A DNA stretch of 64,000 bases, taken from assembly GCA_021029095.1 (NCBI GenBank), contig JAJOHG010000044.1, positions 208,064-272,063 on the forward strand. The letters run 5' to 3'. The notes below the pieces were generated by a model. It worked only from the letters and a program-made list of their open reading frames with translations. It was not told the origin of the DNA and ran no database searches. Shown one piece after another: positions 1 through 16,920 of the stretch. Position 1 is the stretch's first letter; each line of letters begins with the position of its first letter. A program made the position numbers and the translations under genes. Source of the DNA: Phellopilus nigrolimitatus. Lineage: Eukaryota; Basidiomycota; Agaricomycetes; Hymenochaetales; Hymenochaetaceae.

Positions 1-627
1 CACATGGTGACCGCAGAGCATAGGATAGCACGAGGCGGCTGCCCTCTGCAAAAAGATGAGGTATGCCTGCATTGCTAACCGAGAAAGTTCAACACCTTCC
101 TTTTTTAGAAAAGCAAAGGATGGTATACAGACAGGAATGCGCTACGAGGGTGCAGATTTCCAAGTATTTCGTGCATAGCAAAGCAAAGCAAGTCCCAGTC
201 CGTCTTTAGGCTGTCACGACTGAAGACTCAACCATGTTGCCGACGTTTTCAGAAGTTAATAACTCGATATTGTTTATTTCCGGATCCCTTCTAGATGCGC
301 GACCTCGAGAAAAATAGGGGAGAGAAGGACGTACAACAGGCGAAGCACTTCAAGCAGGGCAACGCGATGTAGGCGTGGTCAATCGTCACGCGTTTGCATC
401 GCGGATTGCACGTGTTTTACGTAACACGACTGTCACCCCGACACCTTTGCATTTGGCGCACAAAGTACCTATGAGTGCCGACGTTTTGCAAAAAATGCAT
501 CTTCATTGCATCCCGTATGAACCTATATTTCCTTACATAATTACTTTCTATTTGTCACAACACCAGGGGTACAATCTAAACCAAGATTTAGAAAAAAAAA
601 AAATAGAGAATATAAATCGCATGCAAA
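1..627. other. Non-coding flank downstream of AROM
   Basis: No gene is supported here. The only longer reading frame (plus strand, from about 375) runs into the antisense of the AROM 3' end and has no recognisable domain. An A-run around 590-602 lies just beyond the AROM stop codon, so this stretch probably carries the AROM 3' untranslated region and terminator on the minus strand. Confidence 0.5.
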
Positions 628-5688
<5,061 letters not shown>

Positions 5689-6972
5689 GCTAGACGTCGA
5701 GCTCGCTGTCGGGGCGTTAAGGGCGATCGAGACCGAGTGAGCCTTTTAAATCCGATTTTACCGAGTGAGGGATTATGTAATATCACGGATTTCTCTCAGA
5801 CGCGGTCTCCTCGCACTCTTCGCAAGCAAACTGAGTTGAACAACGAATGTGCTTCGCCGCTGTTCGTTGGACATGGCAGAGTTGCGGTCGTCGATGTCGG
5901 ACTCGGCGGCACAGCATTTCGGCATTCTTGGATCGTTACACTTTGACGGCCGCTTGCTCCTCCGCATCGAAGTTCGTTGTTGTTCTCACTGTCGGTATGA
6001 GTCTATAGGACGTAGCGGAGTTTCAGAAGGACTGCCCTCGTCGATACGGCTCGTTCCAGTTACTTTGTTTTTACTGCTAGTAAGGTCGAACGTGATGTGA
6101 CTAGGGCGCCTTATTAGACGTGTCTTATGTAAACTCGAAATCTCAGTGCTCACCACATGACCTCTTTTTCTCTTTTTCCCTTGCCTGAGCTCACTCGGAG
6201 ATATATCCTCCCATTCGACCGCGCCCCCCATTCTGTGGGCACTGTCCAGCCTCGCGCAAACTCCCTAAGCTCCCACTACGGTCACTCTTTCGCCGTCCGT
6301 AATTTTGTCAAATTTCAAGACGGCCAATCGACTCTACCGTACTCAGTGTAATGATGACTAAAATCCAACGCCAAATTGATAAATGGAGAAGAGGGCAGAT
6401 TCTGAACATAGGATACATATGTCTGCCAATGGTTGATCGCTCGATCTTTCAGAGTGTCTATGCCTAGTCCCCACCTGTACCGAAGCTGCAATCATGCGCA
6501 TTGAGAACAAATGAATTCACCTAAAATCGTGTTCAACGCAGCAATTATTTATTAACCCCAATTATCTTGTCTCGAAACATGGGGAAATAAAGTCATCGAT
6601 ATTTTCAGAAAGAAAAGTCCCAATAAAAAGTTCCTCAAATTCCGTTGGCCAATCACACACCAATTCGTCCGACAGGTCCGCTCCCCGTCAGCTAGCCTAA
6701 ACTCTCCGAGCTCGCATTCCATCTGTCCACTCTTTCGCCGCCCCTACGTTATTTTATTCAACACGCGCTGGCCTCGGTTTGACCGGAGGCAGTCATCTTC
6801 CAATAGCATCACTCTAAGAACTCCAAACAAGAACGCGATCCAATCATACATTTCGGGAATAAACTCAAAATGAGCAAAATTAGCCTTGATGTAAAAGCCA
6901 CGCCGGACCGCTGTGCTCGACTCCTCCGGTGTCTGTCTTCAAGTCGTCCTTGTAGTCGTCCTGCAAAAAATA
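5689..6972. promoter_or_regulatory. Divergent AROM / NADH dehydrogenase intergenic region with two CCAAT boxes
   Basis: About 1.3 kb without a supported gene lies between two divergent starts. It should hold both promoters. Two CCAAT pentamers in a GGCCAATC context occur at 6324-6328 and 6649-6653, both on the plus strand and therefore facing the NADH dehydrogenase gene. CCAAT is the binding site of the fungal HAP complex, which often controls respiratory genes; that link is inference. Short stretches around 6260-6350 and 6695-6775 resemble each other (both contain CACTCTTTCGCCG) and may be an old duplication. Confidence 0.35.
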
Positions 6973-9093
6973 ATGCATCTCGTGCGCTGTGAGTTTTATT
7001 TATCGAGGCACACGGATTTCGGCCGCTAATATTCGCACAGCACGTTCGTTCGCGGTCGCCGCACGCAGAGTCCCGGTTGTTCCATCGTCGTCGTCGTCGT
7101 CGTTGGTGCGGCCACGAGCGGTCCTTGCTCAGACATTTCTCTGCGAGCGCACGCGTGCGCGCGGAGCCTGCCGTTCCCCCGGTATGTTCAGTACTGGTCT
7201 CTTTTCCTTGTCGTTGATTGTCCCTGCAGTCTACCTCGCCGACGTCGTCCCCGCCTCCGCCTCCGCCTCTGCCCAGCGGGAACGGGAACGGGAAGAACAC
7301 TAAATGGCGGTCGTTTCTCCAGAGCCTCGGTCGCGTCACGCTTATCACGTTGGTCACCTCCACCGGTGTGTTCGTCTACCTTACCCAGAAGGAGAAGCAT
7401 CCGGGCGTGCCAGCTGCCTTTCGACGAGAGCAAGAAGACGGTCGTCGTACTCGGCAGCGGCTGGGGCGCGACCAGCTTCATACGGTCGCTGGATACGGAT
7501 GATTACAATGTTGTGCGTCGCTGGTTCTTTTTTCTTTCTTGTTGTAATTTGTTTCTAATGCGTCGCAGATCGTCGTGAGCCCGAAGAACTACTTCCTGTT
7601 CACTCCGCTCCTGCCCTCAGTCGCCGTTGGCACCATCAGCCCGCGGTCCATCATCCAGTGTGCGTACTTACGTACATGGACTCGATGTCATACTTACCTT
7701 TCTGCCTTTAGCGACGCGTTACCTCACAAGACACAAGAAACGTGTGGTCTCGGTTGTTGAAGCTGACGCGCAGGAGATCGACCCCGTGAACAAGACAGTA
7801 ATGGTATCGGACACTTCCGAGATCAAGGGACAGGTGTCGACGCGCTCGATCCCGTACGACTACCTCGTCATGTCCGTCGGTGCAGAGGTGCAAACCTTCG
7901 GCATCCCCGGCGTGCAGGAGCACGCGTGCTTCATGAAGGAGCTGCACGACGCCGAGAAGGCACAGCGCCAGTTCATGGACTGCGTCGAGACCGCTGCGTT
8001 CCCGGGGCAGAGCCAGGCGGAGATCGACCGCCTGCTGCACGTCGTCGTTGTCGGCGGCGGCCCCACGGGCGTCGAGCTCACCGGCGAGCTGCACGACTTC
8101 CTCGAGGACGACTTACGCGCGTGGTACCCTGAGCTCGCCGGTCAGATCCGCCTCACGCTCGTTGAGGCGCTTCCGTCCGTGCTGCCCATGTTTAGCAAGC
8201 AGCTCATCGAGTACACCGAGTCGACATTTAAGGACGCCAAGATCGACATCCTCACCAAGACGATGGTCAAGGGCGTCACGCCCGATAAGGTCGTGCTGCA
8301 GATGCCGGACAAGAGCATCCAGGAGATGCCCTACGGCATGCTCGTCTGGGCGGGCGGTAATAAGGCGCGCAAGGTCTCGCTCGACCTCATGGCGAAGTTC
8401 CCTACAGAGCAGACGAACCGCCGTGGGATCGCGATCGACGAGCACCTCATCTTGAAAGGCGCGCCTGGCGGTTCGATTTACGCGATCGGAGACTGCACCG
8501 CGAGTCAGTACGCACCGACTGCGCAGGTCGCGAGCCAGCAGGGCGCGTACCTCGCGCGCGTGTTCAAACAGATGGCACGTCGTGACGCGCTCGATGCGCA
8601 GCTCGCCACCACCAGTGTGCCGGAGGACATCCCAAAACTCGAGAAACAGCTCGAGAAGGCATCCAAGCTCAGGCCATTCCACTACTCCCACCAGGGCTCG
8701 CTTGCGTGCGTAGGACCGTCGCGTTATCCAACCCACGCGCTTTGCTGACGCTCAATCTGCAGATACATCGGCTCGGAGAAGGCTATCGCTGACACGTCTA
8801 TTTTCAACGGCAACGTGCGTGCCCTAACAGTTCATCTTTCATCACACCGCGCTTAGATTACTGACTTTGTTCTGTGTAGATCGCCTCGGGGGGTGTGGTG
8901 ACATACCTCTTTTGGCGGAGCGTGTACATCAGCACGCTGTTCTCGCTACGCAACCGTGCGCTGGTTGCCAACGACTGGCTGAAGGTCAGGCTGTTCGGCC
9001 GGTGCGTCCCTTTCTTCCGCTCTTATATACATCGAGATCGCACCTCCTCTAACGTGCACCTTTTTCACGTACAGTGACGTGAGCCGACAATGA
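6973..9093 (+). CDS. NDE1: Mitochondrial alternative (type II) NADH dehydrogenase
   Basis: Rotenone-insensitive, non-pumping NADH:ubiquinone oxidoreductase of the mitochondrial inner membrane. The chosen start at 6973 gives a short first exon that splices at 6989/7040 to an Arg/Ser-rich presequence ([11 protein letters not shown]). A single hydrophobic segment follows ([16 protein letters not shown]), which fits external Nde-type enzymes. The FAD Rossmann motif [12 protein letters not shown] is at about 7440, the conserved [17 protein letters not shown] block follows, the NAD Rossmann motif [15 protein letters not shown] is at about 8045, and AIGDCTA is at about 8480. I saw no EF-hand insertion. 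The last exons end LFGRDVSRQ, with a stop at 9091-9093. Two apparent one-base insertions (about 7126 and 7411) shift the frame; removing them restores the family sequence. Nde and Ndi proteins are hard to separate, so the symbol is tentative. The last two exons are also present as a copy at 13298-13432. Confidence 0.93.
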
Positions 9094-12000
9094 GCGCTTT
9101 GAGAAACCGCATGCCGTGATGACGACGGAACGCTAAGGGTACCTGGATCGCGTTTTTAGAGCTTCATAGATTTAAATAACTTAAATAACTTTTTCTCACT
9201 AATAAACAGCAACGTTTGGGGCCTGTACGTCCGTATTGTTGTTTCATTCGTATGTTTTTTTATCTTTCTCTTTTCTCCGGACGTAGGGCACACGCGTGTT
9301 CTTGCTTCAATATTTGACTATCGCGTACTCATGTCAGTACCGTAACACGACCATGCAATCTATTTATTTATCTTCGAGACGCGTACTTAATCGAACTTAC
9401 AGAAAAGAAATTAGAGACATGAATACAGCATTTTGTGTTCAAAGGAAGTGGCGGAATGGAGCGCCCTTTGTAATTAACTGTCCCACCAACGAATATTATC
9501 CATACGTGCGAAGAGCTTTGCCTGGTCGCGTACTCTTCTCAATTTCCCATCTGATTTGGGCTCCACCGGCACTTTTAGAAGTCCCGGTAGTTCTTTATAA
9601 TAATCTCCCAGCAATGGGTAAACCTGGGACGAGCAACCCTTGACATGAATCCGCAAACAAGGACGACGGCCGGATTCGTCGAGTGACACCACGACACTCT
9701 CTTCGTCAACACCAAGGTCTTGCAAGATCGCAATATACGGCTCGTCCGAGTCCAAACCAATATATGGGTTTGAAGCATCGATACTGTCTAAGTCGTGCCT
9801 TTCTGCAGTAACCCGGTTTTTCGTCGAAGCAAGTACGACAGACATTGTATTTTTGACCCGATCGCGCATTGGAATAATCTGATCTATAGCAGGCTGGCCA
9901 TGGTGACACTGAATCGCGGCTGTCATCACATAGAGAAGCTGCAGCCATTCGACGTCACTGGATTTCTTTACTTCAGCAAGTGTTTCGGCAGAAGGAAGTG
10001 AGACGAAGACCTACGGTTTGATGTCAGGCTTAACAATCCCGCCAGTGGAGTCGGGTTTCGCAATATTCTCATCCATCCCTATCCAATGAGAAAAGTTGAC
10101 CTCCATATTGCCGAATAGTGCGTCTACGCGCTGTCTTAGGACTTTTTCCTGGAAAATGTGTCCGCCAAATAATGCCTCCAACCAACTGATCAATCCGACG
10201 CTCCTGCAATACCGCAAATACTGTGCATCTTCTTCTAGCTTCGTGCAGCAGATGTCCTTTGCAAGCGAAAGCAATAAACGCGTGACGAGCTCGCCAGTTT
10301 TGCCCTTGTCGATCATCCCGCGCTTCAATCTGGACTGTAGGATGCGTATAGCGTTTTCGGGAGCCGAGTCCCCCGACCAAAGTAACTCGGCTGCGCAATG
10401 AGAGAGAAAAGGTTCCGATGGGTACGTCGCGAACAACACGTCACGATTTTCGGTTGTGGTGATCAGATATCGCATATGGCTCGCAACACCTTCCTTCTCA
10501 AAATCTACCGTTAGAGGATGCCCGAAGGCAAGGTCGAGACAGAAACGTTGAGCGAGAATAGCCAGCAACTGAGCTTGGGTATTTTGAAAGTTTCCACGAG
10601 CGAGCTTAGTCTGACCGAGGGTGACCATCTGTGGGATTCCAAGGTTCGCATGTGAGTACTGCGCCATCCATCTGTGATTATAGCATTAGCAAGGTACGAC
10701 GTGTCATCTTGAAGCTTGAATCCCGACGTACAGTGGTCGCCCAAAACCAATAAGGTTGTCGATTCGAGAAACAGAAGCCATGTCTATGTCTTTGAGTGGC
10801 TTCGAAAGTTGATTGAAGCCCAACTCCGTGAACGGACGGAAAAGAAGCTCCCCTCCGATCCTGATTCGGTCCGAATCCTCTGGCACTCAGATGTTAGGCA
10901 GCTTTTAGGTCAAGCACGGGATACTCACGCGTTTTTACTTTGGGAGATCCCGAAAAGTCTCCTGCTATACGAGAATTCGTTGAGATGAAGACTGACCAAA
11001 TTGGCAGGTCACAGTTGTGTGAATAATCGCTGATAACTTTGCATAGAATTTGGGCGGGATTCATGATTAGCCCTGCGTCTTTTTCGAGCTCTGCGATTCT
11101 TGATGCCTCATCGAAGACAATAACCAAAGGTAATTTCTCCCCGGATAGTTCAATGGCAGTCTCGACAGTCTTGCAGGCTTTAACCAAGACACCAGAGCCC
11201 GTCACTACTCCCTGAGTAGGGCCACTCGTTGTGTTCGAAAGCTTGGGATAATTTCGTAATTGCTTCCATACGGCATCGATCTCCTACAGCAAAATAATTC
11301 AATAAGTATGAGCACTTAGAAGGATGTTTGTGTTTCATGATTCACCCTACTAAATTCTAACTGTAAGCGTTTGAAGAAGTCTATTCGGGATCCCTTGGCT
11401 CGTGGTCCAGAAAACCTTTCGAACCACTTTCTTGCGAGCTCTCTAGACGAATCATTTCCATGCTCGTTCCTGAGTTTGGTCAGCTCCGAAGCGAAGCATC
11501 GAAACATAGCAGCAAAGAAAGCGCTATATATTGCCTCATATTTCTGGTCAACTGAGCAGTATTGGTCAAGTCGTTCGTAGGACTGCAAATTCGGGCAGAG
11601 AAGTTGGACGGGAATCCCGTCTTCCGTAGGATAAGCTAGAGGACTGTTTCCTAGATTCATATAGATAAGAAAACACTTTCCCTCCTCCGCAAGCTTTCGG
11701 GGATTAAAAAAAAGGCAAAAAACAAGAAGAAAAGAAGATCAGCGTCGATGGGAGTTGTATCTTAAAAAGCATCTTAACGCACGTGGTGAACAAGCCTGGA
11801 TTTCCCGGTACCCGAACTTTGTACGATACTGAAGGACTTCGCATAGTATCGATCACCACCTCCCCTATTGGCCTTGTTGAAGAGCAATTCGTTATGCGCA
11901 AGATACTCTTCAAAACCCTCTACCGCATTTCCCCGATACGGTGATTTGTAAAAAGCCCTAGGAAGAGGACCCATGTAAGAACCTGGATAAGTTCCATGAG

Positions 12001-12640
12001 AATCGCCATGCAAGGCACAGTAGACGCAAGACGTACTAACGTACTCGATTTCTTCGACGTTTCGCGTCTGCAGAATTTCTAGAATACGTTGGCATTAAGC
12101 GGAAGTGGGTGATGCCGTTGATTCAATACTCACTCAGTCTTCTAATGTTCTTGAATGAACCGGCCTCCCATGCTTCATATACCTTATGCTCGAGCAAAGG
12201 GTTTTTTTCCAGAAAGTCTTTTGCGTGGATCTCCAATGAATTACTTGACCAGTTCGTTAAGACAACCGCGAGAATCACATGAGATTTAGGACGCAAAATA
12301 TGTCGGGTCTCGACAGGCAAGTTAAATTCGCCAAAAACAGATTTGTCCATGTCATGATGAGTGTCGTCGGTAATACCATCGTCGATGAGAGCATAGTCTC
12401 CAGTATTCGCTTCAAATGATGCAGTCGGCGAGTTGGATATAAAGGCCTTAGATATGTGTTGTCCGGCTTGGAAGCGAATGCGTAGTGTGGAGTACTGAGC
12501 CGCGGATGTACATATACGCGCTGGCGTTGTCCAAGTGTTAACTTCGCAACGTTGCCACTTGGTTTTTGTTATACAGAGACAGACGCGGCGGATAGAAAGC
12601 ATTAGACCGACTTGAGAGCGTCAAAGTACCTACTGATACT
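8959..12640. repeat. Segmental duplication, unit 1 (NADH dehydrogenase 3' end plus NTPase gene)
   Basis: From GCGCTGGTTGCC at 8959 to about 12640 this sequence is repeated with high similarity at 13298-16950. It covers the last part of the NADH dehydrogenase gene, its 3' untranslated region and the complete convergent NTPase gene. The copies differ by scattered substitutions and small indels, so the event is not brand new. The right edge is blurred by divergence a few tens of bases upstream of the NTPase start codon. Confidence 0.9.
9474..12602 (-). CDS. Large P-loop NTPase, Crinkler-like fungal family (copy 1)
   Basis: Multi-exon gene for a protein of roughly 850 residues. The first exon starts at 12602 (MLSIRRVC...) and lacks a signal peptide. 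A later exon has SPYRGNAVEGFEEYL followed by the Walker A sequence SSGTGKSRLV (about 11790-11820). An intron with a T-rich 3' end leads into LAEEGKCFLIYMNLGNSPLA. A Walker B-like LPLVIVFDEAS lies near 11110-11145, then FRPFTELGF and GRPLWMAQYSH across introns, YPSEPFLSHCAAELLWS and GKTGELVTRLLLSLAKD. The end, near 9474, has no domain I can name. This architecture matches large, poorly characterised Agaricomycete families related to Crinkler-type NTPases; that assignment is from memory and unverified. Plausible GT-AG introns remove all apparent stops, so the gene may be intact. It is convergent with the NADH dehydrogenase gene. Confidence 0.75.
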
Positions 12641-12654
12641 TGTAGCGGCAATCT

Positions 12655-13297
12655 CTTTTTGTCGGGATTGAGGATCGGCAATGCCCCCTTTTCAACCGGG
12701 CTCTCCTCCCCGGCGCTCGGCCCCCCGACGAGTCCGCTCGGCATGCAGCCACCGCCCTCCGCGCCCCTCATGCCGCTCCCGCCGCTCGGCGGCGGGAGCG
12801 GCGGCGGCGCCCCGCAGATGAACGGCGCGCGCGGCGCGTACGCCGCGCCCGCGCCCGTGCCGTACCACCCCTCGCACCCGGCGCACCCGGCGCATTCCTA
12901 CCGTGAACACGCGCACGCCATAAACGGCTCCCCCGGCGCGACGGGCGTGAAGCGGCGGCGCCACTCCGGTGCTCAGTCCGTCGGCCCCGGCGACAGCGAG
13001 TCTAACGCGAACGGAGTATATTTGGTGAGCGTGCGTGTTTTGTTTTTTCTCTTTCTATCGTTATCTCCCTTTCTTCTGTCTAGCCTCTTCTGTCTCCCTT
13101 TGTCTTCCCTTTGACTGTCTTCCCGCTTCCCTCTTCCTCTTCGAAAGCTGCCGAGATGTAATGTAGAAGCAAGGCTTTTTCCGGTTTTTCATTTTTACGT
13201 CTTTATTTTTTTTACGTCTTTATTTTCTTTTCAAAATGAAATGCTGATGAGATGCGCGCCCCTAGCAAACGCCGCCGAGCGGCACCCCGCCGCTCAC
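12655..13297 (+). pseudogene. GC-rich exon-intron-exon fragment of an unknown gene at the duplication junction
   Basis: This is unlike its neighbours: it is very GC-rich and encodes a Pro/Gly/Ala/His-rich stretch (for example SSPALGPPTSPLGMQPPP, then PSHPAHPAHSYREHAHA and GVKRRRHSGAQ) from about 12660 to 13023. That frame ends at a good donor, TTG|GTGAGC. A C/T-rich segment follows, with a branch-like GCTGATG and a CCTAG acceptor at about 13267, after which QTPPSGTPP can be read in phase. The second exon is cut off at 13297, where the duplicated NADH dehydrogenase tail begins. It looks like a truncated piece of a gene located elsewhere, possibly a nuclear regulator with a basic KRRR patch; the product is not recognised. 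Confidence 0.5.
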
Positions 13298-13432
13298 GCG
13301 CTGGTTGCCAACGACTGGCTGAAGGTCAGGCTGTTCGGCCGGTGCGTCCCTTTCTTCCGCTCTTGTACATCGAGATCGCTCCTCCCTCTAACATGCACCT
13401 TATTCACTTACAGCGACGTGAGCCGACAATGA
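13298..13432 (+). pseudogene. Duplicated 3' end of the NADH dehydrogenase gene
   Basis: It repeats the final coding exons of the alternative NADH dehydrogenase: [14 protein letters not shown], an intron with a GTGCGT donor, then DVSRQ and the stop at 13430-13432. No catalytic domain is present and no promoter is evident, so it is a passenger of the segmental duplication. The downstream 3' untranslated sequence is duplicated too and leads into NTPase copy 2. Confidence 0.9.
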
Positions 13433-13802
13433 GCGCTTTGAAAAACCGCATGCCATGATGACGACGGAACGCTAAGGGTACCTGGATCGCGTTTTTAGAT
13501 CTTCATAGACTTACGATAACCTTTTCTCACTAATAAACAGCAACGTTTGGGGCCTGTACGTCCGTGTTTTATTCCATTCGTATGTTTTTTTTATCTTTAT
13601 CTTTCTTCCGGACGTAGGGCACGCGTGTTCTTGCTTTAATATTTGACTATCGCGTACTCATTGTCAGTACCGTAACACGACATGCAATCTATTTAGTTAT
13701 CTTCCAGACGCGTACTTAATCGAACTTACAGAAAAGAAATTAGAGACATGAATACAGCATTTTGTGTTCAAAGGAAGTGGCGGAATGGAGCGCCCTTTGT
13801 AA

Positions 13803-16800
13803 TTAATCGTTCCAACGAATGTTATCCATACATGCGAAGAGCTGTGCCTGGTCGCGTACTTCTCTCAGTTTCCCATCTGATTTGGGCTCCACCGGTACTT
13901 CCAAAAGTTCTGGTAGATATTTACAGTAATCGTTCAGCAATGGGTAAACCTGGGATGAGCAACCCTTGACATGAATCCGCAAACAAGGACGACGGCCGGA
14001 TTCGTCGAGTGACACCACGACACTCCCTTCGCCAACACCAAGATCTTGCAAGATCGCAATATAGGGTTCCTCCGAATCCAAGCCAATATATGGGTTTGAA
14101 GCATCGATACTGTCTAAGTCGCGCTTTTTTGCAGTAAACCCGTTTTTCGTCGAAGCAAGTACGACAGACATTGTATTCTTGACCCGATCGCGCATTGGAA
14201 TAACCTGATCTATAGCAGGCTGGCCATGGTGACACTGAATCGCAGCTGTCATCACATAGAGACGCTGCAGCCATTCGACGTCACTGGATGTCTTTACTTC
14301 AGCAAGTGTTTTCATAGAAGGAAGGAAGACGAAGACCTACGGTTTGATGTCAGGCTTAACAATCCCGCCCGTGTAGTCGGGTTTCGCAATATTCTCATCC
14401 ATCCCTATCCAATGAGAAAAGTTGACCTCCATATTGCCGAATAGTGCGTCTACGCGCTGACTTAGGACCTTTTCCCGGAAAATGTGTCCACCGAATAATG
14501 CCTCCAACCAACTGATCAATCCGACGCTCCTGCAATACTGTAAATGCTGTTCATCCATTTCTAGTTTCCTGCAGCAGATGTCCTTTGCAAACGACAGCAG
14601 TAAACGCGCGACGAGCTCGCCAGTTTTGCCCTTGTCGACCATGCCGCGCTCCAGTCTAGACGTCAGGACGTTTATAGCGCTCCGGAGAACCCTGTTACTC
14701 GACCAGAGCAACTCGGCTGCGCAATGAGAGAGAAAAGGTTCCGATGGGTACGTCGAGAACAGCATGTCGCGGTTTTCGGTTGTGGCGATCAGATATCGCA
14801 TATGGCTCGCAACGCCTTCCTTCTCAAAATCTAACGTTAGAGGATGCCCCAAAACAAGATTGAGACAGAAACGTTGAGCAAGAATAGCCAGCAACTGAGC
14901 TTCGGTATTATGGAATTTTTCACGAACAAGCTTTGTCTGACCCAGGGTAACCATTTGTTCAATGCCATAGTCCTCATATGAGTACTGCGCCGTCCATCTG
15001 CGATTAAAAATTCAGGAAGGCACGACGAATTGCTATGAGCCTTGACGTACAATGGTCGTCCAAACCCAATGAGGTTATCGAATCGAGAAACGAAACCCAT
15101 ATCAATGTCTTTGAATGCTTTCGAGAATTGATTGAACCCCAATTCTGTGAACGGACGAAAGAAAAGCTCTCCTCCAATCCTAAGTCGGTCCGAATCCTCT
15201 GGCATTCGAGTGTCAAACAGCTTTTAAGTCTGTCTAGAACCGAGGACTCACGTGTTTTTACTTTGGGAGAACCCGAAAAGTCTCCTACTATACGAGAATT
15301 CTCTGAGATGAAGACTGACCAAATTGGCAGGTCACAGTTGTGTGAATAATCGCTGATAACTTTGCATAGAATTTGGGCGGGATTCATAATTAGCCCTGCG
15401 TCTTTTTCGAGCTCTACGATTCTTGATGCATCATCGAAGACGATAACCAAAGGTAATTTCTGCCCAGATATTTTAATAGCAGTCTCGACAGTCTTGCAGG
15501 CTTCAGCCAAGACACCAGAGCCCGTCACTACTCCCTGCGTATGGTCACTCGCTGTGTTCCGAAGCTTGGAATAATTTCGTAATTGCTTCCATACGGCGTC
15601 GATCTCCTACAGAAAAATAATTCAATAAGTATGAGCACTTAGGGGGATGTTTGTGTTTCATGATTCACCCTATTAAATTCTAACTGTAAGCGTTTGAAGA
15701 AGTCTATTCGGGATCCTTTGGCTCGTGGTCCAGAAAACTTTTCGAACCACTTTCTTGCGAGCGCTCTAGGCGAATCATTTCCATGCTCTTTCCTGAGTTT
15801 GGTCAGCTCCGAAGCGAAGCATCGAAACATAGCAGCAAAGAAAGCGCTATATATTGCCTCATATTTCTGATGAGCTGAGCAGTATTGGTCAAATCGTTCG
15901 TAGGACTGCAAATTCGGGCAGAGAAGTTGGACGGGAATCCCGTCTTCCGTAGGATAAGCTAGAGGACTGTTTCCTAGATTCATATAGATAAGAAAACACT
16001 TTCCCTCCTCCGCAAGCTTTCGAGGATTAGAAGAAGAAGAAGAAAAGAAGATCAGCGTCGATGGAAGTTGTCTTTCACGAAGCACCTTAACGCACCTGGT
16101 GAACAAGCCTGGATTTCCCGGTACCCGAACTTTGTATGATACTGAAGGACTTCGCATAGTATCGGTCACCACCTCCCCTACTAGCCTTGTCGAAAAGCAA
16201 TTCGTTATGCGCAAGGTACTCTTCAAAACCCTCTACCGCATTTCCCCGATACGGTGATTTGTAGAAAGCATTGGGAGGATTATCTGTATAAGACCCTACA
16301 TGGGATCCCCATGAGAATCGTCGTGCAAGGCACGATAGGCGCAAAACGCACTATTGTACCCGATTTTTTCGACGTTTCGCGTCTGCAGAATTTCTAAATG
16401 ACGCTGGCATTAAGCGGAAGAGGGTGGTGTCGTTGATTCAATACTCACTTAATCTTCTAATGTTCTTGAATGAACCGGCCTCCCAGGCTTCATTTACCTT
16501 ATGCTCGAGTAAAGGGTTTTTTTTCAGAAAGTCCTCTGCGAAAATCTCCGGTGGACGACTTGGCCACTTTCCCAGGACTACCTTAAGAATCAAACCGGGT
16601 TCAGGACGTGTAACATGTCGGGTCTCGGCAGACAATCCGAGTGCGCCGAAAACAAGATTGTCCATGTCATAATGAGCATCGTCGGGAGTACCGTCATCGA
16701 CGAGAGCATAGTCTTCAGCCTTCGATGAGAATAATGCAGTCGAAGAGTTGGGCTTTATTAAGGCCTTAGATATGTGCTGTTTGATTTGAAAGCGAAAGGT

Positions 16801-16920
16801 TGGTGTGGTGAGCTGAGCCGCGGATGTACATACGCGTGCTGGTGTTGCCCAAGTGTTAACGTTGCACCGACGCCAGTTAATTTCGAATATACGGACACAG
16901 ACACGGCGAGTAGAAAGCAT
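13803..16920 (-). CDS. Large P-loop NTPase, Crinkler-like fungal family (copy 2)
   Basis: Paralogue of the gene at 9474-12602 with the same exon plan. It starts at 16920 (MLSTRRVC...), with SPYRGNAVEGFEEYL, Walker A SSGTGKSRLV (about 16105-16130), Walker B-like LPLVIVFDDAS (the Glu of copy 1 is Asp here), FRPFTELGF, GRPLWTAQYSYEDYG, YPSEPFLSHCAAELLWS and GKTGELVARLLLSFAKD. It ends just after AQLFACMDNIRW at 13803. Near 16300 a stop appears if exon 2 is read straight through, but a GTACAA...GTAG intron would remove it and join IG to SYTDNPPNAFYK. I therefore do not call it broken. The Walker B change and the intron-like divergence suggest that both copies have evolved for some time since duplication. 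The molecular role is unknown. Confidence 0.72.

Noticed and set aside
8048..8736. Overlapping Ser/Arg-rich frames within the NADH dehydrogenase exon
   Set aside because: They are other-frame readings of a GC-rich conserved exon.
11690..11800. A shared frameshift after the Walker A motif in both NTPase copies
   Set aside because: Both copies have a GTGCGT donor, a pyrimidine tract and a branch-like TAATC here. Splicing restores LVH(H/Q)-LAEEGKCFL, so an intron explains it, though the AAAG acceptor is unusual.
16260..16345. In-frame stop in NTPase copy 2 as proof of a pseudogene
   Set aside because: A GT-AG intron from GTACAA to GTAG removes the stop and joins well-conserved family sequence.
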